Shown piece by piece: positions 56,093 to 64,000 of a stretch of 64,000 nucleotides of DNA. Source of the DNA: Adiantum capillus-veneris (taxonomy: Eukaryota; Streptophyta; Polypodiopsida; Polypodiales; Pteridaceae); assembly GCA_014529385.2 (NCBI GenBank), contig CM043952.1:66977870-67041869 (forward strand), written 5' to 3'. The translations under genes and the position numbers were made by a program. The notes under the pieces are model-generated. The model was not told the origin of the DNA. It made no database searches and saw only the letters and a list, made by a program, of their open reading frames with translations. Numbering within the stretch: the stretch's first letter is position 1; each line of letters opens with the position of its first letter.

Positions 56093-56985
56093 CTACGGTG
56101 TTTTGTTAGTATGACATAATTCTTTCCCTGATACTCGATCCCGAGCTGCTTTCCAAGCAAGGTATTTGCACATAATAGTAGAATAGTTGGAGCTTTTGTC
56201 AAGCCCGACCACAAGCCATTTATCTAAGATTAGTTGAAAATCAAAAGCTAGTTGAGGTGTAAGCCAAGAACTATCAGAAGAAAGCCACTTCCTAGGAAGT
56301 AGAGAAATTTTATGAACGAAGCATTCCTTCACTAATTCCTTTAAGTCCGATAGGACAGTCATCTCTAGTCGGAGAGCACTAACAAGGTCAGTGAGGCAGC
56401 TAAGTAAAGCTGATAGGGCAAGGTATGGGTTTTTTGGATAGTTAGGTATGTGATTGAGCCCTTTGGCTAGTAACTTACATATTGTGACATAATCGATAAT
56501 GTTGAGGTCCTGCATACAAACATGGTTACCAAATCCTTCAAAATCTCTGCAGAATGAGGCAAATTGAATGCATGTACAATAAGGAATTGTTTCTTGTCTA
56601 AGAAAGTCATTATTTAAAACTAATCCTTTAATAGGATTATGGTATTTCCATCCTATGAGAATATTGTCAAGCAGTTTATGATTTCCAAAAAATAAGTCAC
56701 AGCACTCACAAAAAAGACTTTTTGGTAAGATCCAATCGAGAAGTATATTGTGAAATAGACATTGTATGTAGATAGCACCACAATTCGAATCTTCTTTGCT
56801 GAGAACTTTTCTTCCACATGGGTTTGTAGAGACCTGCAATATATTCATGGGTTAGATTTTAAGGAAGTTTCTGATTGCAGGAAACCTGCCTCTCCCTCTT
56901 GTAAAGCTACGATTTTTTCCTCGGTTAGACGAGGACCTAGGTGTAAAAAACGAGGTGAAAGAGTTGGGAGTAGCCAAAGAGTTAG
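56093..56985 (-). pseudogene. Middle part of PLE main ORF (copy B)
   Basis: The open frame from 56848 reads VSTNPCGRKVLSKEDSNCGA, then IYIQCLFHNILLDWILPKSL, FGNHKLLDNILIGWKYHNP, and ends LCHTNKTP with TAG at 56093. Copy A has the same blocks at 11270-11990. Just upstream, TTGCAG|G at about 56834, preceded by CTAAC, and AGGCAG|GTTTCC at about 56890 could bound a very short intron of about 56 nt; the acceptor is conserved in copy A. PLEs are known to keep introns. There is no motif that reveals a function; the region corresponds to the N-terminal extension before the RT. Confidence 0.55.
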
Positions 56986-56990
56986 GTCTT

Positions 56991-57233
56991 TGAAGGGTAA
57001 ACACATGTGGCTCTCACTCTCTACTTAGCCGTGCGAGAACACTACCTAGAACTCTCTAGAACTCCACCTCAAATCTACATAAGAGGACCTCCTCTCATGC
57101 TTGTAACCAGTTTCCATTTTTCTCATAATCTAAGCTCTCTAGCTCTATTTACTCATCCGTGTGTTTTTCTCTCTCTTACTAGTCTTCATGCAATGAATGG
57201 TTCTAGTGTGTATCCACCCTAGAAATCCCTACA
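56991..57233 (+). repeat. 5' LTR of gag-only element
   Basis: 243 bp; three differences from the 3' LTR (GTGG/GTTG, ATCT/ACCT, CAGT/CAAT). Confidence 0.95.
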
Positions 57234-57235
57234 AT

Positions 57236-57247
57236 TGGTATCAGAGC
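57236..57247 (+). promoter_or_regulatory. Primer-binding site of gag-only element
   Basis: TGGTATCAGAGC two bases after the 5' LTR; initiator Met tRNA type, as in the copia and chromovirus elements of this window. Confidence 0.93.
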
Positions 57248-57248
57248 C

Positions 57249-58134
57249 ATATGATCAAGGCCAATCTAAATCCTCATCATTAGATCTAGGAGTAGGTGGC
57301 CTCCTTTCTCTCTCTCTCTACCTTTAGTGACTCCACTAGTCAAGTAAGTAGGTGGCCTCCTTTCTTTCTCTCTCTTCACCCACTTTACTTCTTCTTCCTT
57401 GGCTGAGAATAAGCCTCAAAACAGCTCATGGGATGCTCTGGAAGCTCTCCATTGTTGCACTTCATTCTCTCCATTGTCTCTCAACCCTCTCTACTCACTC
57501 TACTAGCATCTCTACTAGCTAGCGACCCCATCTCTTGCATCCGTGAGCTACATCATTGAAGAAATCTCAAATCTGGAATTTCTGTACTGTTGCGGACCAG
57601 CAAGCTTTCCATTAAAGCTTGAGGTCATTCATTGCCTCCCCAACCTTCATATGCACTAGGAAGCCATTGGCAACGGACTAGCTAGTATTACTAGCTATTT
57701 GCCTTGTTCCATTGAGCCTTCTCGAGCCATTCTCAAGCTCACTTTCATTTTCAGATCTGGAATTTCAGCAAGCCAACCTTGGAGTTTTGAGGCCATAGCT
57801 CATCAAGAAAGGTGTTTTTTAACACCTCCAGCAAGCTCTCTACTACTAGCAACTAGTCTACATCAAGGAAGGAGCTATTTGAGGAGCAAATACACCATTG
57901 AAGGACTGATTTGCAGAGATTTTTCAGCACTTGAGAAGGCAAGGAAGCCTCAAATCAAGAGGGAGCTTCAACTCAAAAAACCAAGCTCACTACACAAGGC
58001 ATTCAAGACGGGTAACTTTGTTATCATTCTCCATTGTCGCATTGCCATTTGCTTCGTTGTAAAGGGTTAGACACCATCAAAAGAGTCTCTTGATAGGACC
58101 TCCCTTGCATTACAAGTTCATTGCCACACACATC
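57249..58134 (+). other. Leader of gag-only element
   Basis: About 890 bp, CT-rich at first, with one 123-codon frame (57699-58070) that lacks any motif. The leader probably holds packaging signals; none can be read directly. Confidence 0.5.
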
Positions 58135-59142
58135 ATGGGCAAAGATGGAATATGCATGTTTCATGGTGTAGGTTTTCATACATGGAAAGTCAAGGTGAAA
58201 GGTTATCTAATGAGAAAGGGCTTATGGAATGTAATCACCAAAGAGGGGGAAGATGAAACTCAACTCACTCGTGCACAACAAAGGGAATTGCAAATTAAAG
58301 ATGAAAAGGCATTGGGAATTCTCCTCACTAGTGTAGCGGATGATATCATACACCATCTAGATCAAGCTACCTCTTCTAGAGATGCATGGGAGATTTTAGA
58401 GAGAACCTTTGGTGCTAAATCAAAGTATTCAAAAATATCTCTAAAAATGCAATTATATGGGCTCACTATGCAAAATGATGAGAGCCTATCAAGCCTAGTA
58501 AATAGGCTTAAGAGCATTTGCACTCAACTTTCATATATCCAATGCAACATAGAAGAAGAAGATAAGATAGCCGTATTACTTAAATCACTCCCATTGCATT
58601 ATGATAATATTGTAACGGTGCTTAAAGAAAAGGAGCCCATTCCTTCTCTTGAAAGCATAGTACATTCACTTCAAGAAGAAGAAAAGAAGCACACAAATCA
58701 AGAGGTAATTGCTAATAATGCACTTTATGTATCATCTACCAAGCACACCTCTCCATGCAAGCATTGTGGCAAGACAAACCATTTGTCCCCCAATTGCTAC
58801 AAAGTCAAGAAGTGCACCAAGTGTGGCAAAACTGGGCATGCACCTCAATTTTGCAACACCAACACTCGAGTCCCCAACACCAACAATACCTCCAACGTCA
58901 ACCAAAGAGGTAAAAGCATTCCCAACAATCTCCACTACACAAATAGTGGTGATGATGATGAAAGTGATGGCGACTATTGTGATGAAGGTGAACAAGTCAA
59001 CTTTATTGCTCCCGTATCTACTTCTACTTCCTCATCCTCTTCTCTAACCATCTCTATTGCTTCTACTTCTAATAAAAAACATGCTAGAGGGAGTTCCAAA
59101 CATGGCTCATTGAAAGTCTTTGAATATGATGACATTTTGTAG
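58135..59142 (+). CDS. Copia-type Gag protein with two zinc knuckles
   Basis: ATG 58135 to TAG 59140-59142, 335 codons, uninterrupted. The start is MGKDGICMFHGVGFHTWKVK; the W-K-x-x-x-x-x-L motif and the later DAWEILERTFGAKSK are typical of copia Gag (UBN2-like). The body includes YGLTMQNDESLSSLVNRLKS and LLKSLPLHYDNIV. Two CCHC knuckles follow: CKHCGKTNHLSPNC and CTKCGKTGHAPQFC. The C-terminal tail is acidic and then Ser/Thr-rich, ending EYDDIL. A possible earlier start at 58090 is not ATG. There is no protease, integrase or RT. The intact frame and similar LTRs suggest recent mobility, with enzymes supplied by another copia family. Gag binds RNA and forms the particle in the cytoplasm. Confidence 0.93.
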   Translation: MGKDGICMFHGVGFHTWKVKVKGYLMRKGLWNVITKEGEDETQLTRAQQRELQIKDEKALGILLTSVADDIIHHLDQATSSRDAWEILERTFGAKSKYSKISLKMQLYGLTMQNDESLSSLVNRLKSICTQLSYIQCNIEEEDKIAVLLKSLPLHYDNIVTVLKEKEPIPSLESIVHSLQEEEKKHTNQEVIANNALYVSSTKHTSPCKHCGKTNHLSPNCYKVKKCTKCGKTGHAPQFCNTNTRVPNTNNTSNVNQRGKSIPNNLHYTNSGDDDESDGDYCDEGEQVNFIAPVSTSTSSSSSLTISIASTSNKKHARGSSKHGSLKVFEYDDIL

Positions 59143-59391
59143 TTTCCCAACTCCTATTTTTGGATCCTTGTATTGAAGTCTTAATCTTTTGTGAACCATC
59201 ATGTTGTATCAATGTAGATCATAGATGTTGTATCCATTGAGAACCATCATCACATTTGAACCTTGATCTTGTATCCAATCTTTTGTATCAATGTTGGTCA
59301 TATGTGTTGTATCCATTGAGAAACACCATGAACCGCATTTCTTCTTGCAAGTGAACCTTAGGAAGTTTAAGAATGTGTTTAAGAGGGAGAT

Positions 59392-59634
59392 TGAAGGGTA
59401 AACACATGTTGCTCTCACTCTCTACTTAGCCGTGCGAGAACACTACCTAGAACTCTCTAGAACTCCACCTCAAACCTACATAAGAGGACCTCCTCTCATG
59501 CTTGTAACCAATTTCCATTTTTCTCATAATCTAAGCTCTCTAGCTCTATTTACTCATCCGTGTGTTTTTCTCTCTCTTACTAGTCTTCATGCAATGAATG
59601 GTTCTAGTGTGTATCCACCCTAGAAATCCCTACA
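59392..59634 (+). repeat. 3' LTR of gag-only element
   Basis: 243 bp, preceded by the purine-rich AAGAGGGAGAT, followed by the gtctt duplication. Confidence 0.95.
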
Positions 59635-59639
59635 GTCTT

Positions 59640-60838
59640 TTCAGAGCAGGAGAATCATCATCTTCAATACAATGTTTAAGCAGATTAGTGATGAACTTGA
59701 CTCCTTTAAAGTTAGCATATGTGGTGAGGTATAGACGGGGCTCATAAGCTTCAAGCTCTTTCAAAATATCATGCATAAGACCACGGAAGATCTGTGCAAT
59801 AACGATCTGCTTAGCCTGTCCAAGTAGCCATGAGCAGATGAGAGATAGGTGAAAATCGACAGGTTTCTTTCGGAATAACAGATCCAAATGGTTAAGGATA
59901 TACCATATTGCATGATCAAACCACATGATGCTTGATTCACAGGTAGCTTTGGGGTCAAGAAATCTGTAGGCACATTTCTCATAGGGGCGGAAGATATTCC
60001 AAATGGACTCTATGTAGAAACCTGGGTTACTTTTTTCAAATTCCATGCTACCTTTAGTACGTATGTTCAATCAAGCATTTGAGGGGCATTTGGAGTGGTC
60101 GATGAGATGAAGGTTAAAGGGGGCTTTAATCGGTTCTCCCTTGTCCAAGAACTGCCCACCTTTAAGAATCTTGAGTTTACAGTCTTCCACGGTTGAGGCG
60201 GGAAGGTTGGCCAAGTACACCCAGGTTTCACTAAGAATAGGAGCCAGGAAGGCTTTGTTTGGTAGAACCCACAGTTGATGGTCATCTCCGAGAGATTCAA
60301 TTTCTATTTGTCTTATTGGTAAGATAGGAAAAACTTTAGATATTTTTGATACCATCTCAAGGAGGTTAACATCATTGAGTGAGCAAAGATTATTTTGAAA
60401 TTCTTTCACTGCTTCTAGTGCTGCACTATCTCGATAGAAAATTCCACCAGTTGGAGGGATGGAGGGGGTATTTGGGGTGTAGACAAACGAGGGGTTAAGC
60501 CCACAGAGTTTTCTAAGGAAGTTTGATAGCTCAGCTCTAGATGAGGACAACAGGACAAGATCTTGCTGGTATTGTGAAGTAAGGACAGGAAGTTGGGCAA
60601 TATATTGGGATAACAAATTAACACCTTCTAGGGGGTCTTTGTCCAATGTAGCCAGAATTTTTACCCAGTCATTAAATGACAACATATGCAAGACAGATAG
60701 TTTTTTATCCGAGACAAGAGCTGAATCATAAATAAGCTATGAAGCATCCAAATTGCTAATACATCTGAGGACAAGAGATGAGGCCACAGAGAGGGGCTCC
60801 GAGGTAAGTTCCAATCCTTGAGATAAAGCAAGAGTCTG
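59640..60838 (-). pseudogene. N-terminal part of PLE main ORF (copy B)
   Basis: Frame containing TLALSQGLELTSEPLSVASS from about 60838, a TAG at 60739-60737 where copy A has Gln, then LSFNDWVKILATLDKDPLEG, LRKLCGLNPSFVYTP and LKILKGGQFLDKGE, a TGA near 60071, and SMEFEKSNPGFYIESIW onward to the LTR insertion at 59639. Copy A gives a parallel protein at 9929-11040 with different lesions. The block is helical with hydrophobic patches and no motif I can name. It starts just after the 53-codon ORF in another frame; whether the two are joined by splicing or frameshift is unclear. Confidence 0.55.
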
Positions 60839-60858
60839 CAAAAACAGTGAGGTCAGGT

Positions 60859-61020
60859 TTACTTTTTCTTGCCATAGTATGTAATACATAATTTTGCTTT
60901 CCTAGCAAGGAAAGGTCTAGTTCTAGTAGCCAAGGCATTCTTTGGTGTATGGTCTTTAAGGTAAAGCTTAATCTGATCAAGAATCTTTACATGCTTCTCA
61001 AGGTTGTGATTAGTACTCAT
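60859..61020 (-). CDS. Conserved 53-codon ORF of PLE (copy B)
   Basis: ATG 61020 to TAA 60859, beginning MSTNHNLEKHVKILDQIKLY and ending CITYYGKKK. It matches unit D (50463-50624) along its whole length without indels. The frame extends upstream to a candidate 3' splice site TTCCTGTTTCAG|GATTGC at 61050, also conserved in D. Basic C-terminus (RTRPFLARKAKLC). It is one of the few uninterrupted frames of the element. Function unknown. Confidence 0.55.
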   Translation of the reverse strand: MSTNHNLEKHVKILDQIKLYLKDHTPKNALATRTRPFLARKAKLCITYYGKKK

Positions 61021-61059
61021 GCGAGCTGTCATTCTATAACGTGAGCAATCCTGAAACAG

Positions 61060-62341
61060 AGGTGACTTAAAAATTAGTAGAGTGTCTATATTGTAAAGTA
61101 TACTTGGTCTTGCAAACCTTCAATAGGCAAAGTCGGAAACTATGGTAGCCGTGAGCAGGGAACCAGAAAAAGAGTCTAAAAGGGGCCACCTAACATCTGT
61201 CTACCAATGAAGGATTTACAGACTGTGGGTCCAATTTAGAGCTCCATTCCTAAAATAATTTCCTAGGCCAGCATCCTGGTTTCCCCCAAAAAGAAGAAAC
61301 CTTATGTATAGGATGTGTGTGTAGCTATTTAAATCCTAACTAATAAGACATAATTGAATTTTTACATTCAAAAGACAACTGGCCAAGGAATAATGAACTG
61401 ATTTGTACAAAAATAACTCAGTATCAGAATTATTTAGGTACAATGATTGTAAGAAAGAGATCCTCTTTCAGTAGGATTAGTAGAAGAACTTTCCCGTCCC
61501 TCAGTAATTATTTCATTATAGTAACTTTGCTTGCCAAAGAAAAGAAAACCCTCCAAGGTAAGTTAGAGTCCTTACCTACATCCAACCAAACAAGACAACA
61601 ATTCAGTTAGCTTTGGATGTGTTTTACAGGTATCAATGGACCATATCAATTGTTATCCATGTCCATCTTATAAGATTTATTTACTTTAGACAAGCTAGGT
61701 TTTTTTTAGCAGTCTTTCAAAAAATGAGTGGTACATTTTACTTTTTAATGCAAGTGGTGAAGTCCATAAAGTGTCCAAACATTTCGAGATCCATAGCTCG
61801 GTAGCTATGCTTAAGCCCAAAAATAGCAACCATATACTTACCTTCAAACTTAGTAATCCCATGGTATCATTGGTATCCATTTAGACAAGGATAGGTCATG
61901 TCCGACCTTTTCTGTATAAGATGCATAATCATTTAATTTCTATATTTTGGCAAGAGACGGTATCAGCTGAAACCACTAGCATAGCCAGTTAGCAAGGTAG
62001 CAAGACTCCCTCTTATTAATATGGAATCCCGTTTTTTAATTCATAGCTTGGAAGCTATGCCAAAGCTGAAAATACCAACCATATACTTACCTTCATAATG
62101 CCAAGATATCCACAAGTCATTATCAACTTTTTTAAAAACGACAGTGTCCGTGCCCTTGACTGAGTAAAATACCTTACTTGTTTATCAACCAGAGGTACTA
62201 GATGCAGTGAGTTAACACCCCAACCATTTGTTTTTATATGAAATTACAAGTCCCAAGCTATATTTAAGCCCAACAATTTATCACGCCAAGTCAACACAAA
62301 TTGTATATAAATTCCAACCGTGCACGTCATGCAATATGTCA
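61060..62341 (-). other. 5' leader of PLE copy B
   Basis: Non-coding. 61314-62341 matches 52578-53601 of unit C closely. The short frames seen in both (60-93 codons) follow from the DNA similarity and show no coding bias. Similarity ends abruptly at 62341. Confidence 0.6.
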
Positions 62342-63293
62342 TCAGCAATGTTTACGGGTCACCGCGACGGACATCCATAGCATAACTCTCAAGCATCAAC
62401 ATATTTATCAATACAAGGGAAACGACCAGGATAAGGCATGGAAACTCACTAGGGTGTTAATCCTAATGAAGTGAACTCGATGAGATGCATCCACTAACTC
62501 TACAAGAAAATCAAACGCACTATCGCCAAGTAATCTGACTATGTCCTTCTACACAACTCTACATTCGTCACGCCCGTTTACCATGCAAATCTATTTGGAA
62601 TCGCATGAAACTTGAAGGGAAGCTACAGGGGACTATTAGAATCATATCCACTGTCACAGCATTCTGGAGAGGTACAAAGATCGCAATCATTCGTCCCAAA
62701 GTCAGAAAAATAGCAGCAGGTGATCCTAATGGGTCGTTTTAGGATCCCTAAAGCCTCTCCTAGGGTCAAAACAACATAAAATACGCATATAGACACTCAA
62801 AACAGCGATTTAAGGTCTCAAACTTGTAGTTGAAAACCTACACCGAATCTTGAATGATTACACTTGAATGGAAGAGCAAAGTAAGAGGAACACAATGCAA
62901 TAAACGAATCTGAATTTGGATTATTGTAGCCACAATAGCGAAGATTACAAGCTGGAGCAAGAAGGAACTCTCAAACGTACGCTGTCTTCTCAGTTTCTCC
63001 TTCCAAAAGATAATGTTCAAACTTACAAAAAATGACCTTTATAGTTTAGGTCTTTACAAATGGCTTTTCCAGCCAAAAGCTCCTAAACTTCTAACTGGCT
63101 CTCTAATATACAAATGCTCCCAGAAGAATAATCATAAATCCTTTGACAAGTTCTCGGCTTAAAGATGCTCTCTTACAAAAGAATTTTACAAAAGTTTCTC
63201 ATAAAAATATGACCCTTCTCTGGAAACGGCCGCTTGTCGCTTCGTCCGCCAAACACTCCCCCCTTCCTTATCCTTGCACACCCTCATGCATGT
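62342..63293. other. Unassigned non-coding region
   Basis: No convincing gene. In the minus sense it follows the stop of the ORF at 63294 and may be its 3' UTR or the LTR of that element; no repeat partner is in the window. Confidence 0.3.
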
Positions 63294-64000
63294 TCAGTGC
63301 TTTGGCCGTTGATGTGGCTGCAATGAAGCAAGTGTTGTTGAAAAGCTTCTTGTTCGAAGGACAACTTCCAGGGCTTCTTTATGCTGTCTGAAAGGATTTT
63401 CATTTAATGTGTGTTGGTATACTACGTACCGTGCCTTGAGGTCCTTCGCCATAGGATTGAAGATCCTTGAGTCAATTTTGAAGAACCCTGTGACGAAGGC
63501 CTCTTCGAATGTCTGCAAGTAGTGTGAAGGTGGGTACATTAGCTTGGAGTACATTGCCATCAAAATGTGTTGTGGCGGCGAATCTTGGAGATTCTAGTAG
63601 ATCCCTTTGTGCCCTTCCAAGAACAGATTCAATGGATGATCATCGCCTTCAATGTATTTAAACACCTGGATGCAGGTGATGATCATCCGGGCTATCTTTA
63701 CTAGCATTTGATAAGCCACGTCGGGGACATCCCGTAGCAAGGTGACTGTTGAATTCAGTGTGTTGACCACGTAGTTTACTGTAGGAGGCTGCTGTGCTAT
63801 CAAAACTGGGTAGTTCAGCTTTTGCTGCCTTGAGCCTTTCCATGTGGCAAAATCCCTCCACGTGCGTCCTCTAGGGACTCGGCAGAAAGTAGGATCTATT
63901 TGTATATGCTGAGGAGCATTGTGGTAGTTAGTTAGATCCTGTGGCCGTCTGTCCAACCACTTCTGCCTCCACTTTGGGTGGTCGTCGATAAGTATCTGAG
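63294..64000 (-). pseudogene. C-terminal part of an unidentified ORF, one in-frame stop, runs off the window
   Basis: A minus-strand frame enters at 64000 (QILIDDHPKWRQKWLDRRPQ) and continues to TGA at 63294. It is interrupted by TAG at 63596-63594, where the context GHKGIY-stop-NLQDSPP suggests a former Gln codon. Other parts: DPTFCRVPRGRTWRDFATWK, ARMIITCIQVFKYIEGDDHP, PPSHYLQTFEEAFVTGFFKI. Protein-like composition over 230 codons, with no catalytic motif that I can recognise. It may be a retroelement-encoded or host-derived protein; the N-terminal part lies outside. The neighbour on its 3' side is the broken end of PLE copy B. Confidence 0.4.

Larger units (their letters stand above)
56991..59634 (+). 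mobile_element. Gag-only LTR retrotransposon (TR-GAG type, copia-related), structurally intact
   Basis: LTRs of 243 bp (56991-57233, 59392-59634), TGAAGGG to CCCTACA, flanked by gtctt duplications (56986-56990, 59635-59639). I count three differences between the LTRs. Primer-binding site at 57236 and a purine-rich tract before the 3' LTR. The only ORF is gag. The empty target is visible in unit D near 50180 (GGTCTTTTAAGAGCAGG). Length 2644 bp. It must be mobilised in trans by a copia element. Confidence 0.95.
54841..62341 (-). mobile_element. PLE copy B, nearly full coding length, interrupted by a gag-only LTR element
   Basis: Minus sense: leader (62341-61060), 53-codon ORF, main ORF 5' part (60850-59640), inserted LTR element (56991-59634), main ORF 3' part with RT (56985-55121), terminal hairpin. 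Similarity to unit C begins at 62341/53601, where the 5' end is cut, so the promoter is missing. No endonuclease domain follows the RT. Stops and a frameshift make it inactive. Confidence 0.7.

Overview
This window is plant nuclear DNA built almost entirely from nested, mostly decayed retroelements. I found no intact host gene, no tRNA or rRNA gene and no CRISPR array. The plant assignment rests on three things: initiator-Met primer-binding sites (TGGTATCAGAGC) beside three LTRs, Ty3/gypsy chromovirus, Tat-type and Ty1/copia polyproteins of plant type, and a gag-only copia derivative. Penelope-like elements (PLE) without a visible endonuclease, in several tandem copies, are unusual for flowering plants and suggest a non-seed vascular plant (fern or lycophyte). 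That last step is inference.

Layout. 1-2600 (minus): the gag-like ORF of a non-autonomous LTR element (Y), with two in-frame stops, and a CT-rich, probably LTR-derived stretch to about 5.35 kb. 5401-5908: a diverged LTR fragment carrying a 38-G tract. 5.9-9.8 kb: an unassigned partial ORF, (GA)n, five near-palindromes and an LTR-like end. 9804-15235 (plus): PLE copy A followed head-to-tail by the start of a second unit (A'). 15236-41538: non-autonomous LTR element X, split by two insertions. A chromovirus-type gypsy element (15591-24352, plus, TSD gggtg) lies in its left LTR. A 12.4-kb Tat-like gypsy element (26789-39226, minus, TSD acag, 2.7-kb LTRs) lies in its interior. 41539-43814: low-information DNA with a coiled-coil pseudogene. 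43815-49452 (minus): a defective Ty1/copia element, TSD acgtc. 49458-62341 (minus): PLE copies D, C and B in tandem, B being interrupted by an intact gag-only LTR element (56991-59634, plus, TSD gtctt). 62342-64000: the end of an unidentified ORF.

How the parts relate. X and the Tat-like element share primer-binding and polypurine-tract sequences, so X looks like its mobilised partner. The Tat-like element carries, between its 5' LTR and gag, two pairs of tandemly duplicated accessory ORFs; this is the most interesting novel coding content here. The PLE units share a head-to-tail junction (14-bp hairpin, GGTTAGGG, (AC)n), a TATA box with a second hairpin, and a conserved 53-codon ORF ahead of the RT ORF. 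Many premature stops, above all the nine in the chromovirus, look like C-to-T or G-to-A transitions, as expected in methylated silent heterochromatin. Coordinates were read by eye; no database search was possible.
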